Below, piece by piece: positions 1-11,700 of a DNA stretch of 64,000 nt. Made by a program: the position numbers and the translations under genes. Origin of the DNA: Saprospiraceae bacterium (GTDB taxonomy: Bacteria > Bacteroidota > Bacteroidia > Chitinophagales > Saprospiraceae); assembly GCA_016717105.1 (NCBI GenBank), contig JADKGF010000015.1, positions 1 to 64,000 of the forward strand, given 5' to 3'. Within the stretch, counting starts at the first letter, position 1, and each line of letters begins with the position of its first letter. The notes below the pieces were generated by a model. That model saw only the letters and a program-made list of their open reading frames with translations. It did no database searches and was not told the DNA's origin.

Positions 1-19
1 TCATCCAGCAAAAAAGTAA

Positions 20-1012
20 ATGAGAATAACACAAGATCATATTAAGTCAATTATTTTTGGGGTAGCAGTTGGAGATGCATTAGGAGTACCTGTTGAATTT
101 TCTAGCCGCGAAAGATTGGTTGAAAAACCTTTAACTGATATGATTGGTTTTGGGACTTATAATTTACCTAAAGGAACTTGGTCTGATGATTCAACAATGA
201 CTTTTTGTCTGGCAGAAACATTATTAGATGATGAGTTTGATCTAAAAAAGCTTGCCAATAGGTTTATAAACTGGGTTGATTGGGGATATTGGACACCTTA
301 TGGGGAACTGTTTGACATTGGCAATACTACGAGAAAAGCAATTGATAACTTAAGAACGATTGATAATCCAGAAAATGCTGGTGGAAGTAATGAAGCAAAC
401 AATGGAAATGGATCATTGATGAGAATTTTACCACTTATACTTAATATTGGAAAATTACCAATCCCAGATACATACTCAATAATAAAGTCTGTATCATCTT
501 TAACCCATCGCCACGAACGTTCGGTGAATGCATGTTTCTATTATTTAACATTTGCAAGATATATAATTCTTGGCCACTCGAAAGAATCAGCATATCAGCT
601 AACAAATGCAACTGTAATAAATGAATTTAAAGAAAGGCGAATTATAGATAAGGAATTTTATGAATTTAGAAATATTCTTGAAGGAGATTTATCAAATTTA
701 CCAATAAGTAAAATCAGGGGCAGTGGTTATGTAATTCATAGCCTTGAAGCTTCCCTCTGGTGTTTGCTAAATTCTAATACATATAAAGAAGCAGTCTTAA
801 AAGCTGTTAATTTAGGTGAAGATACAGACACAACCGCCGCTATAACAGGTGGAATTTCAGCCTTATGTTTTGGATACAATTCTATACCAGTAGATTGGGT
901 CGAATCATTAGCAAAAAAAGAAGAAATAGAAAGATTAGTTAAAAGGCTGATTTCAAAATTTACAATTAAAATCAAGTTAGAAGATGTTCCTGAAGTAGGT
1001 GATGCAGGTTAA
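20..1012 (+). CDS. ADP-ribosylglycohydrolase (DraG-like)
   Basis: A 330-aa protein of the ADP-ribosyl-glycohydrolase family, which removes ADP-ribose from proteins or small molecules using two metal ions. The family marks are all visible: GDALG near residues 18-22, the metal-binding WSDDST at about 54-59, a NGNGSLMR segment near 130, and the C-terminal GEDTDTTAA at about 266-274, whose acidic residues complete the metal site. The length is normal and there is no signal peptide, so it should be cytoplasmic. No ADP-ribosyltransferase partner is visible nearby, but the window edge hides the upstream side. The physiological substrate cannot be told from sequence. Confidence 0.9.
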   Translation: MRITQDHIKSIIFGVAVGDALGVPVEFSSRERLVEKPLTDMIGFGTYNLPKGTWSDDSTMTFCLAETLLDDEFDLKKLANRFINWVDWGYWTPYGELFDIGNTTRKAIDNLRTIDNPENAGGSNEANNGNGSLMRILPLILNIGKLPIPDTYSIIKSVSSLTHRHERSVNACFYYLTFARYIILGHSKESAYQLTNATVINEFKERRIIDKEFYEFRNILEGDLSNLPISKIRGSGYVIHSLEASLWCLLNSNTYKEAVLKAVNLGEDTDTTAAITGGISALCFGYNSIPVDWVESLAKKEEIERLVKRLISKFTIKIKLEDVPEVGDAG

Positions 1013-1183
1013 ATAGACAATTTAATATTCTACTTCATATCAAATTTTGTGCTATTATTTATGGCTTTTGTTCAGGGGCTCACCAAAATTAATATAATAT
1101 GTATTGCTTCCAATAAATGTAGAATCCAATGCACCACCCAACATCAAAAATCACCAATCCAAAATCCATCTTTCCCCAAAAAT

Positions 1184-1220
1184 AAAAAAGCCCGATTTGA
1201 AAAACTCAAACCAGGCTTTA
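1184..1220 (-). terminator. Rho-independent terminator of the giant secreted-protein gene
   Basis: Read on the minus strand, an AAAGCC/GGCTTT stem with an inner TTTGA/TCAAA pairing is followed by a T-run. It lies 27 bp beyond the stop codon of the minus-strand gene ending at 1247. The rest of 1013-1246 holds nothing else recognisable. Confidence 0.75.
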
Positions 1221-1246
1221 ACTCTAAAATTATGTACTCAAAAACG

Positions 1247-4200
1247 CTATTTGCTAAGTCGTAACATCTTTTTGGATGCTTTCTCACCATTCCATTCCAT
1301 CTCGTAAAACATCACACCTTGCGTATTGAAGTCATCAGCATTTAGCATGATTTCGTTACTGCCTTTAGGGTAATGGTTCACTATTGTTTTGATGACCTTA
1401 CCAGTGATATCATAAATCGTCAAACTTGCTTCTCCAGCTTCTGGCAGCGTAAAGCTGATAGTGGTCGATGCCGTAAATGGATTCGGATTATTCTGTGCCA
1501 AGGCAAAGATATCATCCACACCTTTTCTAAAGCTAAGACCTACATCCATTTTGTCCAAGTTTTGTGTATAGGCTTCAGCGTGTGTGATGTCAGATGAGAT
1601 ATTCAAGATATTATTTACCGTGTTATTTGCTAGAGCTTTGAATTCTAAGGTAAATAGTACATCTTGTTTTTGTAAGGACAATCCATCATGATCATTCCAA
1701 CTAAAGGCGATAGTACCGTCTTTGATATGGAAGTTATCACTCGATATGTTCATGGATCCAGATTCTATATTGCTGTATTCAAGGGCTTGTTCGTCAAAAT
1801 TGAAGGTCCATTGCGCACCAGCGATACCTTGGAAGTTGTCAGATGTAAAGGCGATCTTGACTAAGTCTCCTTTCTCAAAAGACTGCTCTGTGGTAACGAA
1901 TGTCAATCTTTGTGCTGCTCGGCTTTCGGTATTTCCACCATCAATGTTTACGATTGCCGAACCATTAATATCACCAATTTTAACTGCTACAAAATTGTTT
2001 TCAGGTGTCGAGATATCTTCAGATTCCAATTGTACAAACTCATTGGTCGTAAATATATCGTTCATCTCATTGAACTTGGCAGACTTGTCGAAAAATCTCC
2101 ATGACGTGTTTTTAGGGAATTTCGTCGTAACACCAAGGATGAGTTTTCTCAAATCTACTAGGTCAGTTGCCGTGATTTTTGAGTCGTTATTGATATCGGC
2201 TGCTTTGTATTTATATGGCGAATCTAATTGGCTCAAGCCAAGGATATGTCGCTGTATCAATACCAAGTCTAAAGTTGAAACACCGTTCAGCGGATCTACA
2301 TCATGCGATGGTGTCACCTTATAGCTTGTATTTGGCGTAATCCCTACAAATTCATAATATCCTTTATCGTCCGTCAATGTGGTTTGTAACTCATTGATGA
2401 TGTTATTCTGAAGGCTTACTTCTACATTGGCAACCATTTGATTATCTTCCGTACCTACGAATCCTGCGATTCTAGATCCAGCACAAGCAGTGCCATTGGC
2501 CTGAACATATAACTTCACAGTACAGAAATCGGTATTATTGCCTTTATCCCAGACACTCATATCTTCTTCATTTACACCTAGATTGTCACAAGTGTAAAGT
2601 TTGGCAGATGAACAAGCCGAAGGCAACCATCTTTGGTATTGACCGCTCTTATAGCCATCTAACAGTGCTGTAGAAGTCGTTGGCCAGTTACCTACAATGG
2701 TTCCGTTTTTGTCAAAGAGTACTTCAATATTGGTCACTGGTGGTCTGAATCCATTGAATGTAAATTTCAATCCACATGTCGAAAGCGGACAATTGTCAGA
2801 TGATCCTTTGTCAAAATCCTTTGCCCATATTTCTACCTGACCTGTATTCGGCATGATCACGGTCGTCAATTCAGATATACAATATGGCGATGGTTTCTTG
2901 CGATCTACCACATTGAAGGTATAGAAGCAAGTAGAGAAATTACCACACATATCTTCTACGACCCAAGTGATTTTATGTGTTCCAACAGGGAATTGTCCTG
3001 ATGCATCGCTACCTGATCCATTGATAAACGGTGCTACACCATCATTATTGGTATCAATGGTATATGTCCATTTCAATTGGGCCGCTGGGGTACAATCATT
3101 GGCTGTATTTGTGAGTACTACGTGCTGCACGCAATTATCGGCGAATGTTTCTGTATCTTCTTTACTGCATTTCTGTATGACTGGTGCTTCTTTTTCTGAT
3201 ACGGCTATTGTCTGTGTGAAAGTCCACATATTGGTACCCAAAACAGGCACAGTAGGGTATGGCACACCATTTACATCGGTATTTGGTCCGAATTTGCACC
3301 AATCTATTACCGTCCATTTTCTAAGTATTTTGAAACAAACACCATCTACAAATGGAACGATCTGATCTTCATAATTTTTTGCAACCAAACTACATGCACC
3401 GTTACCCAATTCTGGTTCACCAGTTTTGGCAGGATCTGTATCTGAATTCATACATCCTGTCATTGACCTAGGCTCCAAATTTTTCCAGGTAATGCCATTG
3501 GCGTGTGGTGAAGGTGCAGTATATAAGACAGGACCTTGATATGGTGTCAATTTTCTGACGTTAATGATTTGCGTGCAAGATGCGGTATTTTTGGCTTTGT
3601 CGGTCACGACAAATACTCTTGTTAAGGTACCTTGACCACATTCATTGATTGTACCTGTCGTTGTCCAAGAAAGTTTCAAGTCACTACAATTATCGCTATA
3701 ATACGGCGTAGTAAGCGGTGTAACTGAATATACTGGTTTGCCCAATGCAGTCGCCGAAGTATCTGCTGCACAATTTATGGTAACAGACAAAGGACATGTA
3801 ATCACCGGCGGAACTTTATCTTGGACATTTGTGATGACCATACAAGAATTGAAATTGCCTGATGCGTCCATCACTCTTAGCTCTACCATCACATCTTTTC
3901 CTACATCTTCACAACAAAACTCTACAGATGGACCGTACGGATTGGAAGCTTCATTGGTAGAACCATTAGAATTGCATCCAGCTGTCAATCTTCTTACTGA
4001 GAAGGTCACTGCTGAACAATTGTCATGACTACCATCATCAAAGGTTGCCGCATATATCAACGCTTTGCCATTATGAGTAAGAGTCACCACTGTATATTCA
4101 TCACATACCGGCGTTGGTTTTATTTTGTCAATCACGGTGACTTCTGTAAAGCAATATGAAATATTATCACATGCATCTTTTATGGTATATTTCAACCATG

Positions 4201-7200
4201 TTTTTCCTATTGGAAGCGATAAGATTTTAACTGTTGTGCCGCTATAGACTACATTATCTTCAATATATTGGCCATCCACAGGTGCATTTCCTGTCTTGTC
4301 AGCCAATAAATAAGCTACTGTCCAAGTTGTTGTATTGCAGTCACTAATGACTATCGGTGCTGGTACCGTAAAGTCTGCATTACACTCATGATCTTGCGTG
4401 AAAATTTCGAATACCTGATCTGCGGCGCAAGATACAACAGGTGCTACTTTATCTTTGACAGCTATTAGCTGGCTGTATTTTTTAATTAATCCATTACACC
4501 AATCAAGTACAGTCCAATCTCTAACTATTTTATAAGAATTGCCACATAGCGTTATTTCTGTATCGTGATAGGTCACATTTACCTTACAAAATGTATTGGA
4601 AGTCAATCCCGCTGAAGATACTGTAGCAAGATCTAGCCCTGCAATCTTAGGAAGACCTGTTTCTGCTGGATCTGGTTTGCCATTGAAATTATAATCCCAC
4701 GAAGGGTAGGATGGCGCTATTCGGCAGCTCAATTCCAAATGGGCTGGCCACTGAATGTTGTTGATATTGACTGACTTATAATAAACTTTGAATGTACATG
4801 GTTTAGAAACATTACCATAAGTATCAGTCGCAACATAAGTCAATTCTCTAATAGCAATGATACTATCAAGTCTGCCACATTCCATTTCTGTAAAAATATT
4901 GCTTGTAAGCGCAAGTTTCGCATTAACATCGCAAGCATCTTTGAAATACGGTGCTGGTGGCATAAATGTATAATTAGCACAACTTACCGTATAATCTGCC
5001 GGACAAGTGATGACTGGCGGCAATTGGCACAGGTACGTGCTGCATCTGATGATTCAAATGTAAGTATCCTGTATTGTTTTCTATCGTATTCAGCTGTAAC
5101 TTTGTCAATACAATATTCTGTGCCAGTTGCTCCTAAGATATCAACAAATACATTGTTTATTTTCTCTTGCCATTGAATAGATAATGGAACGCCTAAAGAA
5201 TTGTCAATTTCTACTTCAAAACAAAGATTTTCTTGATCGAGTATTGCGATAGCATCTAATGGTTGTTCGATTATTGATGGCTGAGGTGTAAAGTCTAGTG
5301 TTAATACCGATACGCCAACGCATCCATCAGGAGAAACCAATCTGCCAAATATTTCTACACTTTGGTTAGAAAATACTCTTAAGTCTCCATCAGGAGTGAT
5401 TTTGCCGTTTGATGAATTTGCACCACCATTACCAGATGAAAAAATCAAATTTCCTGTAATGATATTGGTACCCATCATGGCGTCTATGTATGTATTATGT
5501 ATTGAAGCCAGATCATTTCCTGTATCTCCATTTGCTATACCATCACCATTTCCGGTTGGATCCATTTCGTCTGCAATTGCAGATGTGGACAAGCTTATAC
5601 CTTGGAGTCTTTCTGCTTCGGTGACACATTCGTCTCTATTTGCCGTAAGGCCTTGGAGCTGACAAATACTTACAATGGCATAGTCCCATTTATCTTCATC
5701 ATCCTTGTCGTCACTCAGTTGACATTCATCTGATAGTATACCTATGTTACCTTCATCACATATTTCATCATCCTTTTCAGGTAGTCGGTCATCAGGGTCT
5801 ATACTTGTTGGTATATCATCTTGGTCTATTGGATTGTCCTTATATCTATAAGACGATTCAAACGGTACTTCACTTTGCGCCCCAGTAACTTTGGACCAGT
5901 TTATCATATTCTGGCTGGTCGTATTTTCATTGATGATAAGAATAATTTTTATTGTTTCTTTTGTGCCTGCATCTATTCTTGAAATAGTCGTATAAAAATT
6001 GCTTGAACCATCAGGAAGCCATTCTTCTTCATTTCCAGTGATGGCAACGGTATTATCATTGGAATTAAATTGCATATTGGTATCCAAAATATCAGTTACA
6101 ACCACATTGGTGGCATTGACGGTACCTTGGTTAAATACTTCAATGTTGAATGTTACGGTGTCTCCTGGATAATAAGCTTTGTTGGGCAATGCTACGGTTT
6201 TCCTTATTGCAAGGTCAAAACAAGATTCAATTATAATGCTGGATGTACTACTATGGGAACAATTATTTTCATCAGTAACCACCACATTTATAGTTGCAAT
6301 GCCAGGCTTGAGACACCATGATGTAAAATCAAGTGTTTGTGTATTAAGATCACCTGTAAGATTATCTACGGTCGCATTTGTTGTACCAGCATCGACCATT
6401 GTCCAGGCATAAGTATAATTGCCAGTTCCACCTGAAGGTGATATAGCAAGTTGTGTGTCAAAATCCAAACAAACGGTCACAGGATCTAGTGTTGCGGTCA
6501 CAGGTGTCGGTTGATTGACAGTGATGGAGCAAGTGGTAGTACAATTATTTGCATCGGTGACAGTCAGTCCATAAGTACCAGCTGACAGTCCGCTAATACT
6601 TGCCTCCGTGCTAGCTGTTGGACCTTCGGAACTTCCGTTACTCCACACATATCTGTAAGGAAGTGTGCCACCAGAAATTGTTGCGGTTACAGATCCACTT
6701 CCATTTTGGAAACATGTCAGATCCGTTTTATCTAGGGCACATGACAGTTTTTGTGGTTGTAAAACTGTAAATTCACAACTGTCCACACAGCCATTGCCGT
6801 CACGGACGAAGACCTTAAACGTTTTGGAAAGGATGGCAGGATCTATGCCTACACCTAGATTTGTGAAGGTATTTGATATCTGGAATGGCCCATCTTTACT
6901 TATCAAACTATAACCGAATGGTCCTATTGCATCTTGACTGACCGATATAGTCCTTGACAAATTCTGATTACCAAAACAAGAAAGCATTGTATCCCGTGGA
7001 CTACAAATTATGCCGATTGATGGATATGATTGGATTACAACAGTATCAGTAATATTACAAGTCAATCCACCATTATTCAAAGGCGGCGTTGTCACTGTAA
7101 TCAAAAAAGTATCAGCAGGAAGATTGTCTTGATATCTACCTGTTCTAATTTCGCCAGTTACAAGGCCTTCCCAATCAAAACTATAACCTGTATAATCAGT

Positions 7201-9189
7201 TTCTCCTTCGATATTTACATTTACCTCAGCACTGCTAACCCCCAAAAACAATTTGCATCAGACAATACTTCAGAATTTACAACAGGAAGTTTTAGTACTT
7301 CAATAGTACCAGTGTCTCTATTGAAACATCTATTGTCTTGATACACTTCGAGAATATATTGTCCTGTTTTTTCTGCATCAGGAATCGTTAATGAGCTACT
7401 ACTTCCGAGTACTACATCAGGAAATCCGGTCTCATGAAAATACCATGTATATTTCAAATTGGTAGAGCCATCTGTACTAGAAGCACTTGAATTTAAAGTT
7501 ATTTCTTCTTTTTCACATACTTGCGAGTCAAATTGGTTTATTGCAACCCTTGGATAATCCAAAACTCTTATCGTGGTGGTAGATGTCTTTGTACAAACCA
7601 ATCCTGAAGCATTCGTTTGGGTATATTTATAATTGTACACATAAGGTGTATTGAGCGCTAAGCCTGTATTATCCATTAAGAAAAAGCGGTTTGTTCCTAC
7701 GTCTCTAAATGAAATGAGAGAAGAAGGACCAGTAAGAATACCGCCTCTTGGGTTTGCTCGCAATTCGAAAGTAGCTTGATTGCCACAAATTGGTTCTTCA
7801 CTAGGTTGAAACTGCGGATTGATAGCTTTGAACATCAAATAAAGCCTCATATTGCAATCCTGCTAATGTATAGAATATTTTGTAATTGCCTGAACCTCCA
7901 GTTGGATCAAAATAATATTTTCCGTTCACATCTGGGCCAGATATTCTGCTTGTTTCGTCCAAATTAGTATTTAATTGAATAGCAGTATAAGTACCACCTG
8001 TTGCTATCGGTGCAGAAGTAGTACAATTTACAGGACGTAACAACACGGGAGCGTCATTATCACAAGCTTCTGAAGTCAATAAGCAATATTGTAAAGCCTC
8101 AGGGGCTAATACTATCTGGAGAATTTCCTTATTTTTTTCGAAGGAAACCTCAGCAAATACGATCTTTTCAGGTTCACTTTTGTAATTTGATAAAAGTTTT
8201 TCATCGATTTTGGATGTTAAATCTGCATCTGAATAAAAATCAACATCAAAAATACTACCTTTCAACCCGTCATTATCGATATCGCCGTAGTTTGGATTTA
8301 ATGATTTTAAAAGATCATATTCGAATGCTCCGTTTTCTACTGATTTTTCTGCAATCAATCTTCCACCTTTTGGAGAAAAATTGATGGTTTTTATTGGATT
8401 GGCAGATAATTTGTCTTGGATCCAACATCCATTTTTGTCCATAACCATGACTTCATGTTGTGCATTGGTTTCAAAGGAAGCACTTGATTTGTCATCCATA
8501 TCTCCCATACCGTCGTGATCCCAATCAAAGGTATAGGTACCTGTACCACCTGTAACGCCAAGTTGCATGATTTGACTTGTCTTGCCATCAAATTTTACAC
8601 CTATAGCCTCAGGGTTTATCTTAAGTTGGTCAGGCTCATTCAGTACTATTGTTTTGTAAGTTTGACAACCATTGGAATTTTCCACCGTGACATGATATGT
8701 ACCACGATGCATGTTGTTAACAAAATTTTTCCTTTCACCTGATTCCCATACCAGGTCAATGGCATTTAATGTCTCAGGCATAAGTTTTACTTCACCATCC
8801 AGACTACCATAACAACTGATATCTTTGTATTCGATGCTGTAAGCTGGTACAGTTCTCAACGATTCAGTTTGAGTTGTGAAACACTTATCTTTCTCACAAT
8901 GGAATTCAATAAGAAATTTGGTGTCACCTACAGGTGTGAAATTGAAAACATCACTGTAATATCCTTTGTCAGATAGAGTGATTTCTTTGTCGATGAGCAA
9001 TTTTTGGTCGGACCAGACTTTTACCCATTGGTTCTGGCTACCAGAAGATTTGCCAGTGTAAATGTAAAAGCCGATTTCTGTTTCCTGACCTTGAATTTTA
9101 CAATCATCAAACAATATTCCTACTTCGGGATTGCATTGGCAAGCTGTCTGGCCATTTGTTTGGAGTACTATCAATGTAAAAGTAAGCAT
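1247..9189 (-). CDS. Giant T9SS-secreted multidomain surface protein (three frameshifts)
   Basis: Four consecutive minus-strand reading frames (9189-7801, 7850-7221, 7251-4984, 5023-1247) overlap by 30-50 bp and read as one protein of about 2,650 aa. The shifts fall near an AAA run, a TTTTTGGGGG run and an AATT. Order of modules: a short signal-like N-terminus; PKD/Ig-like and SprB-like repeats (segments such as LTCFQNGSGSVTATISGGT); a DUF11-like domain (NKAYYPGDTVTFNIEV); many HYR-like repeats with the DNCS and PPVITCP pattern; a carboxypeptidase-regulatory/SdrD-like fold; a dockerin-like pair of EF-hands (ADINNDSKITATDL); a cohesin-like beta-sandwich; and a type A T9SS sorting domain (NPNPFTASTTISF to the end). 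It is probably exported and surface-attached, as an adhesin or structural protein. The start is uncertain: an ATG at 9227 in another frame also gives a plausible leader. Its own terminator follows. Confidence 0.8.
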
Positions 9190-9227
9190 GTAAATACTTC
9201 CTTTACATATTTTGAAATAGCTAACAT

Positions 9228-9998
9228 AATTTTAGGTCTTTAGGATTGCGTATTTAAAAATCTATTTAATACTACAAACAATGTCAAAAGCTATGCCAAA
9301 TATTAAGGTAAGTACTCATATATCATGTAACCTATTTTGGTTAATTGGTAGATTGTTTTATATGTGATATTTTTTAAATGGGTGATATTTTTAAGGTATT
9401 TGTCTAAAAGCTTGTATTTAATATATGGTATAATTATTTAATATGATTAAGTATTTTATCAGTCACCCAATGACCATATTTATCGAGTATTTTATGGACA
9501 ATTAATCATATTTTTTTTTTGAAATATAAGTTACTGTTGATTTACAATTAAATCGGCCCTAATTTTCGGCAAGTTATAGAACTTTTTTTAACACCATATT
9601 TGTATTTTATTTTACCTATATACCGATTTCGTTTGCTTCTTTTAAGTCTAGTAGATATTCATATTTCATCAAAAAAATAGTCATATTAAATGTTTCACTA
9701 ACATCAGAATTTCTAACCTTTAGACGATATTTGGATAATTGGGAAGTAGATTTTTATATGTATGGTTAAGTTTTAAAATAGTTGGCATTGTGCAAAATTG
9801 CAAGGATAACACATCTACAAACTTGAATCTACGATGGGTAATAATGTAGTTTGAAAATGTGCAATTCATTATTCACACCATAGTTTACATCCTAAAAGAC
9901 AATAAAGTTATATGAGATTTTGCTTTTCCTACAACAAAATGAGTAATATACTTATTTAAATATATATATTTGTATATTGATTTTATTATTTATCTAGG
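9228..9998. other. Long AT-rich non-coding region
   Basis: About 770 bp without a credible gene. It is strongly AT-rich with several T-runs. The only recognisable signal is the promoter element directly upstream of the ArsR gene. It separates the minus-strand surface-protein gene from the plus-strand carboxylate cluster, so it should contain promoters for both directions. Confidence 0.6.
9965..9972 (+). promoter_or_regulatory. Bacteroidota -7 element before the arsR-type gene
   Basis: TATATTTG matches the TAnnTTTG -7 consensus of Bacteroidota and ends 26 nt before the ATG at 9999. No convincing TTG -33 box was found at the usual spacing. Confidence 0.5.
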
Positions 9999-10289
9999 AT
10001 GAATACACATTTTAACATCGAATTCCTTGAAGATTCAACAGAAAAATTGAAGGCTATAGCACACCCGATCCGATTCGTGATCGTAGATCTACTACATCGT
10101 GAAAAAGAACTTTCGGTTACTGATATTCATGAAAAACTACAAATCGAACAAGCTGTAGCCAGCCACCATCTACGCATATTGAAAAATCAGGAAATTGTAA
10201 AAGTTAGTCGGGATGGTAAAAATTCATTTTACTCTTTGGCAAATCCAGCTTACTATGATATCGTCCAATGCCTGCTTCCGTCAAATTAA
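9999..10289 (+). CDS. ArsR-family winged-helix regulator
   Basis: A 96-aa protein with the ArsR/SmtB fold. LKAIAHPIRFVIVDLL is the first helix of the domain, the recognition region is about residues 45-65 (QAVASHHLRILKNQEIV), and the wing is VSRDGKNSFYSLA. The metal-binding ELCVCDL-type motif of classical ArsR repressors is absent, so it is probably not a metal sensor of that type. It sits ahead of the broken porin and the MFS transporter and may control them. The evidence for that is position only. Confidence 0.85.
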   Translation: MNTHFNIEFLEDSTEKLKAIAHPIRFVIVDLLHREKELSVTDIHEKLQIEQAVASHHLRILKNQEIVKVSRDGKNSFYSLANPAYYDIVQCLLPSN

Positions 10290-10644
10290 AATGGTTGTTA
10301 ATAGAGCTCTGGTTTTTAGATATCATTAATTTCCATTTCTTGATATTGCTATATATGATAATCTTACAAGAATAAACTGCTTGATTAATCGAAATGCTGT
10401 GAAGTTGAGTTGTTATGTAGAATTCTATCACCAAATATTTAAATTTCTACCAAAATAAAATTATAAAATCGGTTTTATTTCCATCTATTATTTTGCCAAA
10501 GCGTAAAATATTCCCTTTGTTTTAATTTTTTTAAAATAATTGTAGAATAAACATACAACATATATACATATCTATATACATTCGCATCTATATATGAATA
10601 TATGTATATTTAAAATATTTTCTAAACCATCAAAGCAATCAAAA
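10290..10644. other. AT-rich intergenic stretch
   Basis: About 350 bp between the ArsR gene and the porin remnant. There are runs of tatata around 10560-10600 but no gene, clear promoter or terminator. Confidence 0.5.
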
Positions 10645-11690
10645 ATGAATCTGTACCATCTCAAGCTTTTTGCTTTTCTGCTAGTCTTTAGTACTAGTTT
10701 TACGTTAAGTGCGCAAGTTGCGCCGACGGCCGAAGAGGACCACTCCTACAAACCTTTAACTTTAAAACTAAATGAATCAGGATCGAGTAAGCAGACTAGG
10801 TAGTCATTCTACACTCAATTTTATGACGCTCGATGCACCTATATTCAATTGGCAAAATATTGAGGCTACGGATCAGTTTGCAAGACAATTTGGTATATAC
10901 GCCAAAGGTCAACTAGGTAAACTAGATTACCGCATTGCGCTGAATAAACCTTTCGTAAATGGAACAGCGCCATCAGCAGTTGCTAAAATGGTGTTGCAGT
11001 AAATACTTTTACAGAAAATTATTCTACCTCTGGCTATTTAAATTGGATAATGGGGATAAAAAATCGAATGTTCTTCCATTTTTGTAGGCTCCTACTTAGG
11101 CGCAAAGTCCTTAACATCAGGCCGGTTAGTATCATCACTTATGGCATTTATATAAAAATTGGTCCGACTCAGTATGCAAGGCCAAACAGCACTTGGTGCC
11201 GATATCTTTATGGATATGCCTATTAATAAGGGAAGGTACTGGCAATCTGATTAAACACTTATGAATATGTGTCACACTTCCGGAATGTTGATGATTTTAG
11301 ATGCCCTTCACCATAAAAGGTGGTGGATTGTCAAATGCCTATGATTGGTCAATTGACTAACTTCAATCAGGGGATTATTGCCAAAACTGAAAATGGGGCG
11401 GCATTTTGGTAATGTTTTTATGGTCAGGTAGGATCGAGCAATTGAAGGATCCAGTCATGCCTTGGGTTACCAATATGCATGATTTTGTCAAGGTCATAGC
11501 AAAGATCCTGTGACAGGTCTCGATATCGGTAAATTATATAAAACGTTGGCATATATGCCAAGGTGGAACTGAATATGACCAAGTTATTTTGATTATCGCG
11601 ATGTGCCTGCTGCTTTTCAATGGGAAAATGCAACAAGTAAGATTGCAGACGCATATATTTTTATAACCAACTTTTTAATCAAAATTTAAA
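10645..11690 (+). pseudogene. Decayed Bacteroidota outer-membrane porin
   Basis: A clean signal peptide (MNLYHLKLFAFLLVF to LSAQ) and a porin-like start (HSYKPLTLKLNE) run into a frame break near 10770. A second frame then gives STLNFMTLDAPIFNW and DQFARQFGIYAKGQLGKLDYRIALNKPF. Further pieces follow in changing frames: NTFTENYSTSGYLNW after 10995, TALGADIFMDMP near 11190, and DYRDVPAAFQWENATSKIADAY near 11590. From memory of this family, part of the barrel between the first two pieces appears to be missing, so this is more than one base error and looks like a true pseudogene. Such porins often accompany MHS-type transporters, as here. Assignment is by recognition of fragments. Confidence 0.65.
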
Positions 11691-11700
11691 ATAATTAATT

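Noticed and set aside
1722..2324. 200-aa plus-strand frame inside the giant surface-protein gene
   Set aside because: It is antisense to conserved dockerin/cohesin-like coding sequence and has no domain of its own.
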